Shown here: positions 23,982 to 32,868 of the stretch, in pieces
Layout: each line of letters opens with the position of its first letter
Position numbering within the stretch: position 1 is the first letter of the stretch
Position numbers and translations under genes: made by a program
The notes under the pieces: model-generated
Seen by the model: the letters and a program-made list of their open reading frames with translations, nothing else
What the model was told of the DNA's origin: nothing
Databases searched by the model: none
Assembly: GCA_035578155.1 (NCBI GenBank)
Contig: JAPWDM010000004.1
Span: forward strand, 54,625,876-54,689,875
Direction: 5' to 3'
Source of the DNA: Brachynemurus nebulosus
Lineage: Eukaryota; Arthropoda; Insecta; Neuroptera; Myrmeleontidae
DNA length: 64,000 nucleotides

Positions 23982-23982
23982 T
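23906..23982 (-). repeat. (ATT)n tail of the split host LINE
   Basis: On the minus strand this reads AATAAGTATT followed by (ATT)n. It is the 3' tail of the minus-strand LINE whose RT fragments lie at 25,505-25,752 and 35,291-35,752. The AATACTTATT at 23,973-23,982 is the left target duplication of the next element. Confidence 0.7.
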
Positions 23983-25506
23983 GCTGGGCTAAAATCCAAC
24001 CTTCACGTCCCCGTTCGTGCCCAGCGGGTAACTGTTAGCTTCGGCTAGCAGGCTGACGAGGCTCTGGTACTGTGTTTCGACAAGAATGATCGTGTGGAGG
24101 GGACGATGTTGTATCCCCCGAGTGAGTGTTATGCCTGCGTCAGTTTGATTTGGTTTAATTGGTACCTTGACCGGAATTCAACGCGTCGCCAGTGCTGCAT
24201 ACTCCAGTGGGCGTGATCTTCGGAGTCCGACGATACCGTTCGGATGTGTCGAAAAGGTGATACTGCGTCTGTGATTTATGTACAAATTGTGATCTGTGTC
24301 TGTGATAGTTGTTATGCCACCTTGGGTTCTCATGCCTGCGGTAGTACTTTTTAATTGTTACTCCTACAATGATATTTCCCTGGCCTTGTTCTTGTCATTT
24401 CGATGGGTAGAAATGCGGCTCTCGACGCACTCGTTCTCATCGACCACGCGTGCGAGTCGACGTCTGCCCGAACAGCTTGAGCGAGCTCGCCCAGTAAGGA
24501 GACGTCGTTGTCCCTCGTACGGATGCGTTCGTGGGCGTTGATATGGCGGCTTCCGCCCCGTCGAAGTGATATGAACACAGGTCAGATGTTGGCTCTGTGA
24601 TACTCTGTGGCATTGTCCCGTTCTCTGAAGCCTCGACTCGGACGAACGTGGCCTAGTCATCGTACCGGTCTCCCGTGTAGGTTGACCCCGACATCTGACA
24701 GAACGGCACATGTACCCAGTAATCAGTTATCTGACAGAACAGTACATGTTGCTCAGTAATCAGATGTCACTGTCCCTACACATGTGAGTTCCTAGGTGTT
24801 GACGAAGCCATTTCGGAATTGTCGAGACTATGGGGAGCGGAATTGTGTCACAGAGCAAGAAATTTTTGAAATCTGTGATATTGTTGTTTTTATTTTTTAA
24901 TAAGATTGTTTTAATCCGTTTTGTTTTAACGATGTACCACTGAGGGCCTTTTCCACCCGAGGTGGTACATCATTTTTTTTTTTATTCTTATCTGTGATAT
25001 TTTATTGTGCCGCTGTGGGCTTGCTGTTGTAGCCCTTCAGCGATTTTGTTTTTTAACTACTTATTGCGGCATTGGTCGGCCTGTGGCTCCCCAGTGACGT
25101 AATAAGATTTTCCTCTTATATTTTTTTTTCCTTGTGATATTATTGTGATGTTGCTATCTGTGATATTTTTACTCAGTATTCCTCACTTCGAGGCCCTTTA
25201 CACCTCGGAGTTTCATCGTTGGTTTTCAGTCCTTGGTGACCGGACGTTCTGGCTAGTACTTAGCGTACCGCCACCAAGGACTGTCCGCTCGTTATGAAGC
25301 CCTGGGATGGCAAGACTCATCGATGAATTTTATTATGTGTATGTTTGTCCGTTGTCTAATGCATTTATGTGTTCCTGTCTATATGTGTCGTTTTTATCAT
25401 TTTCCCGTTTTGGCGGCGCATGCCCTTCGATAGCGATGCCGCCGGACACTGCTGACCGCGCCATCCACCGGCAGCAGTGTCCCAATTTTAATTAAAAAAA
25501 ATAAAA
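23983..25506 (+). mobile_element. Non-autonomous I-clade LINE derivative, copy 2
   Basis: It ends with the LINE 3' block GCAGCAGTGTCCCAATTTTA and an A-rich tail, and is flanked by a perfect 10-bp target duplication, AATACTTATT, at 23,973-23,982 and 25,507-25,516. From about 24,355 to the 3' end it matches the reverse complement of the copy at 1,416-3,079. Its first roughly 300 bp (GCTGGGCTAAAATCCAACC...) are not shared with that copy or with the LINE 5' end, so it may belong to another subfamily. No real ORF is present. Confidence 0.8.
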
Positions 25507-25752
25507 AATACTTATTTCTGTATAAACTTAATACAGTTGTGGAAAAAGTTACACAGTAATTACATTTGAAAAAATTTCTGATTATAAATATAATTCCCAA
25601 TTTATGCTATAGTAATCACTAATATTATATAAAACTTCATTAGTTAACACATTCTTTAGTTTTTTCCTTAATTTCACAGGTGGCAAATCAAGCATATGTT
25701 TAGGTTTATGGTTACATATCTTTATTATGGTGTTGTACGTATTATTTTGAAT
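25505..25752 (-). pseudogene. LINE reverse transcriptase, C-terminal fragment
   Basis: On the minus strand the frame from 25,752 encodes a 57-residue tail starting IQNNTYNTIIKICN, with LDLPPVKLRKKLKN and a stop after WELYL. This is the usual C-terminal end of jockey/L2-type LINE ORF2 proteins. It joins in sense to the fragment at 35,291-35,752, which stops at a residue just upstream of this in the family. The intervening 9.5 kb is an insertion. The 3' UTR is cut again at 25,507 by the LINE derivative, and the (ATT)n tail lies beyond it. Confidence 0.7.
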
Positions 25753-26224
25753 AGCTGAGTAGATAGGCTATGACAGAGCGGTGACACCGCAAAACTAAGC
25801 AACTTGAACCCTTTTGCCAATGTTTGAAATCGTGTAAGTTTACGGTACTAGACATTCCGAACTGATGAGTCATCAAACTGTATCGATGTGCAAACCTTAA
25901 CCTTTGACCCGGCACGTACTGAGTACATGTATTTAAAATTTGTTGTTGACATTTGACCACAACACTCGCTCTTACTGTTGGCCTTGAAATTCCAAACACA
26001 TGAGTGATCACCAGCAACCAAATTAATTTATGTTAACCCATTATGCGTCATCACAATTTAGTTATTACCCGCCATAGTTTTTGAATGCAAACCTAACGCA
26101 TGCGCAGACTGAATTTTAGTATACGACGCATGCGCAGAGTGAATTTTAGGTTACAATTTGATAGATGGGGTATACTACCGCGTTAAAAATGTGGGGTTAC
26201 CCTGACTCGGGGGTGGCCCCAAAC

Positions 26225-26273
26225 TTTTGACACCGCACTGTACTTAAATTTTTGGTACACTGCCGTGTCAAAA
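26225..26273. promoter_or_regulatory. Hairpin near the left terminus
   Basis: TTTTGACACCGCACTGTAC at 26,225-26,243 pairs with GTACACTGCCGTGTCAAAA at 26,255-26,273, 19 bp with about two mismatches, around an 11-nt loop. The mirrored copy lies in the right arm near 34,770-34,820. It could serve replication or processing of the ends; this is inference. Confidence 0.6.
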
Positions 26274-27719
26274 GTGCGGACCCCCCCTGACCAAAAAGGT
26301 ATCCGATCACTTTTTGAAGCGTACTGTACTTATTTTGTGTACGTGCAAACCTTGACCCCAACACGCGCTTGCCTTAATTGCGTCATTTTAAACGAAAGGT
26401 ACACTACCAAGTCAAAAATGTGGGGAATACCCTAACCCAAGGGGCGGCCGCTAAATTTTGTGGGGCAGTGTACCAAGCGCTACCGCAAAACTAACTTCAG
26501 ACTCCAGGGTCCAGATGTCTGACCGCTACTGTACTGCCGGAAATTTGGGTGTCAACTGTAACCCAGGGGTTTTTTGTATATTTAACCTTGGAAAATTCCA
26601 GGAATTTTTATCAGTTTTAACATAAACAAACAACCAATAATTAAATGTTTGTTTTAACTGAATTATGATCGTAAGACTCATATAAGGAGTTTTTTTGGTA
26701 TAAGAAAGATGACGTCATGGAATATTAATGAGTTAAAAAATTGTTTAGTAAAAAATATCACCCATTGTAGGCCTCAAGCAGGAAATTATTTTTATCAGTT
26801 TTAATACTTTAACATTTAACCTACAGTGACCAATTTTTTAGTTAACTAACAGAAGTTCTTGAAATTTTAACAAGTTACAAAAAATATTACTTCTTATGGT
26901 GCACAACATTTTTGAATTTGACTGTAGCACAAAACTGTTTCTATATCAAACGAAAATTATCTGAAATAATTCAGTATGTACATATGTATAGACTCTGTTT
27001 ATTAAAAATATTTTATGTATACACTCTGTATATTGAGAATAAGAAAGAAAATTTGTATATAATTTTAATTTTTATGAATACTAGTAAACGAATTGTATAG
27101 CCATTTATGAATAAGTATTAAATCTAATTATAAAATAATTTATAAATATTGCAAAAAATTTGTTTAATCAGCAAAATCAATGTATATCATTTTAATACTG
27201 ATACATATTTATATTAGGGTATAATAGTATTGTATTTAACATTTTTAAACAGAATAAAAGTTCAATTTTTGGTTTTAAATTACTATAAGTTAAACACGTC
27301 GCTTAATATAAAAATGATAACAGCATTGAGTTTTACTAAATTTTTAAGTCTGTAAAATCAAAATTTTTTTAGACTAGAACATTTTGAATTTGCTACTTTA
27401 TCATTAACATACAAATAATATCATGTATATATACCGGGTGTATATTTAGTATTTTTAATAAATATTTTAGTATACAGGGTGTATCATGAAATATGCTTTT
27501 CAATTAGAATAATAAATTTCATAAGATTTTTGTTAATACTCTTATAGGTTAACGAAAGAAACTTTTTGCTGTAAAAAAATATGGGAATGCAGGGTAATAA
27601 TTAAATAAAACGCACATATTTTTTTTAAAATTTTATTTATAGAATATGTATACAAAAAATTAAATTGCTTAAATCTATATATTACTTAAAATCTATTTAT
27701 TTTCCATATAAAAATTTTT

Positions 27720-28178
27720 TTAAAGAATACAATTTTCTAATGAACAAATTTTATCTGAATGAAGCATACAGCGTCTTGAATAATATTCATCTCGCAGAAT
27801 GGAAATCTTCGGTACATCAAATATTTCTTCCAAATTCAAAATCCACGGCTGGTTTTCGGTACCATCAAACAAACTTGATATCCATTTCTTCTTTTCACCA
27901 CCCTTGACGTATATAACATCATACTTCTTTAATATAGGTTTCAATATGGTATGAAGTTTTTTGTATGGAATAGATCCATACGACCAAGGTATCCCATGCC
28001 AATTTCGGTAAAGCCAACGGGCTACTCGTTGATATTTCTTCGGCAACTCGTTGAAATCAAACGGTGCGTCGAATATAAGATGTAATATATCATCCGAATT
28101 TTCTGCAGCAATACCAACTTCTTTAAAATAAAATTCGTTGTTAGCTCCTTGATAGCCTTGTATGTCAAGAAACGCCAT
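27720..28178 (-). CDS. Small gene of unknown function, left-arm copy
   Basis: ATG at 28,178 opens a 152-residue protein beginning MAFLDIQGYQGANNEFYFKE. It has an aromatic-rich centre (WLYRNWHGIPWSYG), VIYVKGGEKKKWI, and a C-terminal CMLHSDKICSLENC segment. Spaced acidic residues near the start and the Cys/His tail could suit an RNase H-like or DEDD nuclease fold, but I cannot confirm that. The right-arm copy is 161 residues. A one-base loss in a T/A run near 27,722 makes this copy stop nine residues early. Only three other residue differences are seen, so both copies look under constraint or are young. Confidence 0.7.
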   Translation of the reverse strand: MAFLDIQGYQGANNEFYFKEVGIAAENSDDILHLIFDAPFDFNELPKKYQRVARWLYRNWHGIPWSYGSIPYKKLHTILKPILKKYDVIYVKGGEKKKWISSLFDGTENQPWILNLEEIFDVPKISILRDEYYSRRCMLHSDKICSLENCIL

Positions 28179-28341
28179 TTTTTACCGCCACCGTAGAACT
28201 GAATTTATTCACACAATCCACAACTTTATATAGAATAATTAAAAGTGGTGGGGGTAGTTAGTTAATTTGTGGAACGTATTCGAAAATGGCTATTAATAGC
28301 TATTGCTAGTTTACCATCAAATTACAAACTGTTAATAATAT

Positions 28342-28518
28342 TTAACACATTTGTGAGTACCAGGTTCTTTTCACTTTAAGACCTAGTAATTTAAGGAATG
28401 CTAAATTTTCAGGTGAAATGTGTTGTTGCTCAAAAGTTTTACGTTTAATGATCTTAGGTTTCGAAAGTCCTTTGCTAGGTTCTCTAGCGGTGGACTGCGC
28501 TGAATTGTAAATTAACAT
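28342..28518 (-). CDS. Small basic protein, left-arm copy
   Basis: ATG at 28,518 gives 58 residues, starting MLIYNSAQSTAREPSKGL. A Lys/Arg-rich middle (KPKIIKRKTF) is followed by SPENLAFLKLLGLKVKRTW. An upstream GTG in the same frame is ignored because ATG is expected in an animal gene. The frame is preserved in both arms with one substitution (Leu for Ser). The basic C-terminal peptide could bind nucleic acid or a capsid; function is unknown. A TATATAAT and a TATAAAA box lie upstream on the same strand. Confidence 0.55.
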   Translation of the reverse strand: MLIYNSAQSTAREPSKGLSKPKIIKRKTFEQQHISPENLAFLKLLGLKVKRTWYSQMC

Positions 28519-28689
28519 GGTTCCAAAATGTAATTGTTTTACCACGAAAGTATAATTTTCAACGAAAGAGATGTTAACTCTTTGACAACCACCGGTAAAT
28601 AGATAATATTTTATGTAAGTTCAACTATTTTATACCCTTCAACCATGATAAGGTGTATAAGCTGGAGTATAACTCAGCAAATTATATAG

Positions 28690-28890
28690 CGGTGGTGACG
28701 TAACACACAAATGCGGTGGTTGTGTTGCGGTTGTGGCGGTGGCGGTGTTTGTGTGGCGGTTGTGTGGTGGTGGCGGTGGTGTTTGTGTGGCGGTGGTGTT
28801 TCTGTGGTGGCGGCGGTGGTGTTTGTGTGGCGGTGGTATTTGTATGGTGGTTTCGGTGGTTGTGTGGTGGTTGTGGGGGTGGCGGGGTAG
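28690..28890. repeat. GGT/ACC-rich low-complexity tract, left arm
   Basis: GGTGGT, GGCGGT and TTGTGT units are mixed without a fixed period. Minus-strand frames through it give Pro/His/Thr-rich peptides that I do not count as genes. The right-arm counterpart (32,210-32,340) is about 50 bp shorter, so the tract is length-variable. The G-rich strand could form G-quadruplexes. A TATATAA box sits at its edge in both arms. Confidence 0.8.
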
Positions 28891-29009
28891 CAGCGGTGTT
28901 TGCGGCTGACGTGCACAACTTTATCATTAATTCAATCGAAGCAGCAATTTACTGTAGACAATAAATCGGTGGTGACATCTCGCGGTGTTTGTTGAACGCA
29001 ATATCTAAA

Positions 29010-29881
29010 TTAATCATCATCATAATCGCTAGCATCTTCTTTATCAGTTTCATCCAGATAATCACCTAGTGGCTCAATAACATCAGCCTTTTGAAGTTCA
29101 CGAAGTATAGAGAATATTTCTTGACCGACAGTAGTTTCTCTTAAAGCATCTAACTCTTCGATTAAAGCTTCACTATCGTCAACGTTAAACAATATGTTTT
29201 TATTTTCCTCTAAACTCCGAATAATATTGAGTATTTTTTCACCAGTCTCTGAAGTCTCGTATAAACGTCGTAATTCATCTACACTATTAAAGTATTAGGA
29301 TTATGCCAGTATTTTATTTTTTTCGATTGCCCATTAGCATTTTCCGAGTCGTTGTATTTGATACGCTTAGCAAGTAGCTCTTGGTCCGTTGAATTGACTG
29401 GACGTTTTATTGCTATTCGTTCATTAGAATCCTCACCTTTATTTTGAATTTCTTTGATTAATAAAATATCCAAAAGGGTTTGCAAAGCTGTAGTTAACTT
29501 GGGAATGATAACAGTTCCACTATCAGAAGTGGTTAAAGCCCTGTTATTAGACTCATCGCTGGGTGTGTAAACATTATTTTGATTTCTTAAAATATTAAAT
29601 TTAGTTTGAATTGCTTTTGATGCAGCTTTAATTCTTTGTTCAAGTGGATTGACCCTTTCTTCAACTTTATTGTTTAGAAATTAATCATCAACATCATTCC
29701 TCCCGGTATCATAACTAGATAAGTCATCAGCCGTGTCTAATGTTTGTCTTTTTAGCGGATCAAGAGAGTAACTATTTGCAAACCTTTTTGGTGAAAATTC
29801 CCGCATATGTGTATTTCTTATATGACGTGGAACAGAATCTTTCCGCGAGAAGCTTTTATAGCACCGCGTACACTCGAACAT
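29010..29881 (-). pseudogene. C2H2 zinc-finger protein, broken
   Basis: ATG at 29,881 is followed by a classic C2H2 finger, CTRCYKSFSRKDSVPRHIRNTH. After about 66 codons there is an in-frame TAA (29,681-29,683). The same frame resumes with a helical region (29,680 to about 29,490) and a Lys-rich stretch (RIKYNDSENANGQSKKIKYW). A one-base frameshift near 29,285 then leads into an acidic leucine-rich C-terminus ending in DASDYDDD at 29,010. Together these read as one former protein of about 290 residues: finger, linker, acidic tail. Single-finger proteins of this kind are common in virus-like DNA elements. The last codons lie in the inverted repeat. Confidence 0.7.
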
Positions 29882-29941
29882 TATAATAGATGTGTAAAGC
29901 TCAACTAGTCTTACAAGATTAATTCAGAATTGTGTTAGCGA

Positions 29942-30030
29942 TTACTTATATACTCCACCACCACCACCACCGCCGCCGCCACCGGCACCACCACCGCCAC
30001 CACCACCACCACCACCGCCGCCGCAACCAC
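29942..30030 (-). promoter_or_regulatory. GGT tract plus TATA box upstream of the zinc-finger gene
   Basis: On the minus strand a (GGT/GGC)n tract runs directly into GGAGTATATAAG, with TATATAAG at 29,945-29,952, about 65 bp before the ATG at 29,881. The sequence GAGTTGCTCATTTTAC precedes the tract, and the same block recurs before the tract at 30,868-30,902. Confidence 0.55.
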
Positions 30031-30442
30031 CACATCTGAGTTGCTCATTTTACTCCATGAAGTAGCTGTTGACATCCGGCTTACACATTTTGCCCCCATT
30101 ACGCTCTTTCGGTTTGGAAATTAGTTCAGAAAAATGAATGAAGAGCTATATGTAAGTGTCAGGTGACTCAATACCAACATTAAAATTCTTGCTCCTGAAT
30201 ATAGGCAATTACATTGCGTTGCCAACTGGGTCCATACCTACTGAGAGTCTTATCATAATTCAAGATATAATTTGGGAGGTTCTAGTGTGTTGTAAAATAA
30301 GAACAATATAAGAATTTATACGTAAAATAATTTATTTTTTAATGAAATATACGTTTACAATATTAAAATTAAAAAGTAAATCAATTCATTTTCATATCTG
30401 ACAGTTACCTTAATCTTACATCTAACATCATACATGTGATAG
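30031..30442. other. Intergenic stretch in the core
   Basis: This lies downstream of the OB-like gene and upstream of the zinc-finger promoter. It is AT-rich with no further gene. AATAAA-like signals on the minus strand near 30,320-30,340 could end the OB-like transcript. Confidence 0.4.
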
Positions 30443-30805
30443 CTATTTACTAAATTCCACAATATGTAAAAAACCACTAGAATCAGTTCCTTTATATGTA
30501 ATAAAATATTGTCCTGTACGTAAACATTGAATGGTCTGCTCATCCAAATCCGCGAATTGTTTTGGAAGGAACACTTGAGCATCTGCAAGTTCCACCGTAA
30601 CCGCTGGCCCATATCGAGTTTCCATGCGTCGTACATCAAGAATTTTCCACGTTTCATACGGTTTGAGTGTAGATAGCGATTTGAATGGTTTACCAGCACC
30701 AAGTTTATTCAACTTCTCCAAAACCGGATCCATTGTTGTATCAGTGGCAGTAAAAGTGGTCCACAGATCACTTATACTTAACTCAACACCGTGTTGTTCA
30801 GACAT
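30443..30805 (-). CDS. Possible OB-fold ssDNA-binding protein
   Basis: The first true ATG (MSEQHGVELSISDLW) is at 30,805, giving 120 residues. An upstream GTG extension is not used. After a helical N-terminal 40 residues, the C-terminal 80 show alternating beta-like segments: PYETWKILDVRRMETRYGPA, VTVELADAQVFLPKQF, then GQYFITYKGTDSSGF. The R-x-x-T/x-R-Y-G-P strand followed by a VFLPK strand resembles small OB-fold single-strand DNA-binding proteins carried by virus-like elements. This is a fold guess from pattern, not an alignment. The frame is intact. A GGT/ACC tract (30,868-30,902) lies about 65 bp upstream. Confidence 0.6.
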   Translation of the reverse strand: MSEQHGVELSISDLWTTFTATDTTMDPVLEKLNKLGAGKPFKSLSTLKPYETWKILDVRRMETRYGPAVTVELADAQVFLPKQFADLDEQTIQCLRTGQYFITYKGTDSSGFLHIVEFSK

Positions 30806-30867
30806 TTTGCCAATAAACTGCCAATTTCTGTTACAGCACGTCACTTAAATAAATTATGAGTTGCCAC

Positions 30868-30902
30868 CACAAAAACCACCACCACCACCACCACCACCAC
30901 CC
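30868..30902. repeat. ACC/GGT tract upstream of the OB-like gene
   Basis: (CCA)n on the plus strand, GGT on the coding strand. Beyond it is the shared block AGAGTTGCTCATTTTACC, as at 30,036-30,054. Confidence 0.75.
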
Positions 30903-31045
30903 CAACACAACTACAAAATTAGAGTTGCTCATTTTACCCCACCGATATGTTTATTCCCACACAGCTACAAATTAAGTTACTCTAAAGCAACCACACCTTC
31001 ATATGATCAGTGTTTATACACCACAACCAATGGAAAATATCAAAT

Positions 31046-31191
31046 AAACATTAACATTTATTTAGTAATGAGGTATAATGTATATTTTGAGTATTCAACA
31101 AAAACTTTAATACTGATTAATAGGTATTGGTCAATTCCACTGTTACTCAAAATATACGTTATACCTCATTACTAAATAAATGCTAATGTTT
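31046..31191. repeat. Long hairpin in the core
   Basis: The 48-bp left arm (31,046-31,093; includes TTTAGTAATGAGGTATAA) pairs with 31,144-31,191 (TTATACCTCATTACTAAA) with about two mismatches and a 50-nt loop. It lies directly upstream of the Cys-rich genes and could be an origin or a bidirectional control region. A diverged second copy of its right arm is at about 31,567-31,660. Confidence 0.65.
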
Positions 31192-31256
31192 GTTTTAACA
31201 ACCGTGGAATTGGTCAATACTTATGATGTGGCAATCAGGTGATTGATTTTACTAAA

Positions 31257-31445
31257 TTATTCGCAATTGCAGCGGCTTTTACATGTGGGACAGTTTACAT
31301 AATTGCAAACACAGTTTGGAAATGGCGTCATACATCGTTTACAACACATGCAAATTCGTTTTTCGTTGCGACACCTATCACAATACTCGGGGAAGGAACA
31401 CTTACACTGTGGTGGTTGAAATTTACAAATACCACAAATCGGCAT
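31257..31445 (-). CDS. Cys-rich small protein, copy 1
   Basis: ATG at 31,445 (MPICGICKFQPPQCKC) gives 62 residues, more than a quarter of which are Cys, in CxxC, CxC and CCxxC groups through to the C-terminus. It has no signal peptide, so metal binding (a zinc-ribbon cluster or metallothionein-like) is likelier than a secreted disulphide protein. An upstream TTG-started extension is discounted. The frame is intact, in contrast to copy 2. I do not recognise the family. Confidence 0.6.
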   Translation of the reverse strand: MPICGICKFQPPQCKCSFPEYCDRCRNEKRICMCCKRCMTPFPNCVCNYVNCPTCKSRCNCE

Positions 31446-31723
31446 GTTGTTTTTGTTTACTTTCTGGAACTTAACCAACAAATGACACCCGGTTAATAAT
31501 TCAGTTGTATTTATAGTATTTTGACTGAAACCAAATAATCCAATATTTTATAAAAAATCGATATTTAATCGATATTGACCAATTCCACTCTTACACAAAA
31601 TATCCATTATGCCTCATTACACAGCTGGTCATTGCGTTATAAATAAATGTTTACGTTGGTTTGAGCAACCGTGGAATTGGTCAATATGTATTATGTGGCA
31701 ATCAGATGATTGATTTTACTAAA

Positions 31724-31912
31724 TTATTTGCAATTGCAGCGGCTTTTACATGTGGTACAGTTTATATAATTGCAAACACAGTTTGGAAATGGCATCATAC
31801 ATCGTTTACAACACATGCAAATTCGTTTTTAATTTCGACACCTATCACAGTACTCGTAGAAGGCACACTTACACTGTGACGGTTGAAATTTACAAATACC
31901 ACAAATCGGCAT
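31724..31912 (-). pseudogene. Cys-rich small protein, copy 2 with nonsense codon
   Basis: This is the duplicate of the preceding gene, same length and Cys spacing. A TAA (31,829-31,831) replaces a Glu codon after CDRCRN, cutting it to about 27 residues. Several other residues differ, including Cys-neighbouring ones. The rest of the frame remains open to TAA at 31,724. Confidence 0.65.
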
Positions 31913-32209
31913 GTTGCTGTTGTTGTTTACCTTCTGGAACTTAACCAACAAATGACATCCGGTTAATAATTCAGTTGTATTTATAGTATTTTGTAACCGA
32001 AATTTTCCAATATTTTATCTAAAATCGATATTTAATAATCTTCCATTATAAGAGCAGGGAACAGGAACGTCACCAGATTGATTAATTTAGATATTGCGTT
32101 CAACAAACACCGCGAGATGTCACCACCGATTTATTGTCTACAGTAAATTGCTGCTTCGATTGAATTAATGATAAAGTTGTTCACGTCAGCCGCAAACACC
32201 GCTGCTACC

Positions 32210-32340
32210 TCGCTACCCCCACAGCCACCACACAAACACCACCGCCACCGCCACCGCCACACAAACACCACCGCCACCACCACACAACCGCCACACAAAC
32301 ACCGCCACCGCCACAACCGCAACACAACCACCGCATTTGT
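32210..32340. repeat. ACC/GGT-rich tract, right arm
   Basis: Counterpart of 28,690-28,890, shorter by about 50 bp. It ends 20 bp before TATATAAT at 32,359. Confidence 0.8.
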
Positions 32341-32358
32341 GTGTTACGTCACCACCGC

Positions 32359-32419
32359 TATATAATTTGCTGAGTTATACTCCAGCTTATACACCTTATC
32401 ATGGTTGAAGGGTATAAAA
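32359..32419 (+). promoter_or_regulatory. Two TATA boxes upstream of the small basic gene
   Basis: TATATAAT at 32,359-32,366 and TATAAAA at 32,413-32,419 lie upstream of the ATG at 32,529. The second is conserved in the left arm too. No TCAGT initiator was seen at the expected spacing. Confidence 0.4.
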
Positions 32420-32528
32420 TAGTTGAACTTACATAAAATATTATCTATTTACCGGTGGTTGTCAAAGAGTTAACATCTCTTTCGTTGAAAATTATACTTT
32501 CGTGGTAAAACAATTACATTTTGGAACC

Positions 32529-32705
32529 ATGTTAATTTACAATTCAGCGCAGTCCACCGCTAGAGAACCTAGCAAAGGACTTTCGAAACCTAAGATCATT
32601 AAACGTAAAACTTTTGAGCAACAACACATTTCACCTGAAAATTTAGCATTCCTTAAATCACTAGGTCTTAAAGTGAAAAGAACCTGGTACTCACAAATGT
32701 GTTAA
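32529..32705 (+). CDS. Small basic protein, right-arm copy
   Basis: This 58-residue twin of the gene at 28,342-28,518 has one residue change (FLKSLGLKV here, FLKLLGLKV there). It begins at ATG 32,529 and ends at TAA 32,703-32,705, with the sequence TWYSQMC before the stop. Strong conservation of the frame in both arms supports it as a real gene, though arm homogenisation alone would also keep copies alike. Confidence 0.55.
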   Translation: MLIYNSAQSTAREPSKGLSKPKIIKRKTFEQQHISPENLAFLKSLGLKVKRTWYSQMC

Positions 32706-32814
32706 ATATTATTAACAGTTTGTAATTTGATGGTAAACTAGCAATAGCTATTAAGAGCCATTTTCGAATACGTTCCACAAATTAACTAACTACCCCCACC
32801 ATTTTTAATTATTC

Positions 32815-32849
32815 TATATAAAGTTGTGGATTGTGTGAATAAATTCAGT
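32815..32849 (+). promoter_or_regulatory. TATA plus TCAGT initiator
   Basis: TATATAA at 32,815-32,821 and TCAGT at 32,845-32,849 (A at 32,847) are spaced as in a standard arthropod core promoter. They predict a 22-nt leader before the ATG at 32,869. The same arrangement exists in the left arm. Confidence 0.65.
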
Positions 32850-32868
32850 TCTACGGTGGCGGTAAAAA

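Larger units (their letters stand above)
25753..29015 (-). repeat. Left inverted-repeat arm
   Basis: This 3,263-bp arm matches the right arm (3,211 bp). The lengths differ partly because the GGT/ACC tract is longer here. Its outer 0.9 kb carries spaced copies of TACACTRCCRNGTYAAAA-type motifs (about 26,170, 26,258 and 26,398) and hairpins. The inner part carries two small genes. The 26,600-27,600 stretch holds no convincing gene. Confidence 0.9.
31128..31995. repeat. Tandem duplication of about 440 bp
   Basis: Unit 1 (about 31,128-31,566) and unit 2 (about 31,567-31,995) share the order CCAATTCCAC, CCTCATTAC, GTGGAATTGGTC, then the Cys-rich gene, and end at TCGATATTTAAT. Each unit also contains a CAATTCCAC/GTGGAATTG inverted pair. 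Confidence 0.75.

Noticed and set aside
25855..25880. CTGATGAGTCATCAAAC as a second hammerhead core
   Set aside because: No GAAA after a stem II and no cleavage triplet; only a chance match to the CUGAUGA box.
28674..28927. Pro/His/Thr-rich proteins in the GGT/ACC tract
   Set aside because: Length-variable low-complexity DNA open in several frames on both strands; arm copies differ by about 15 codons.
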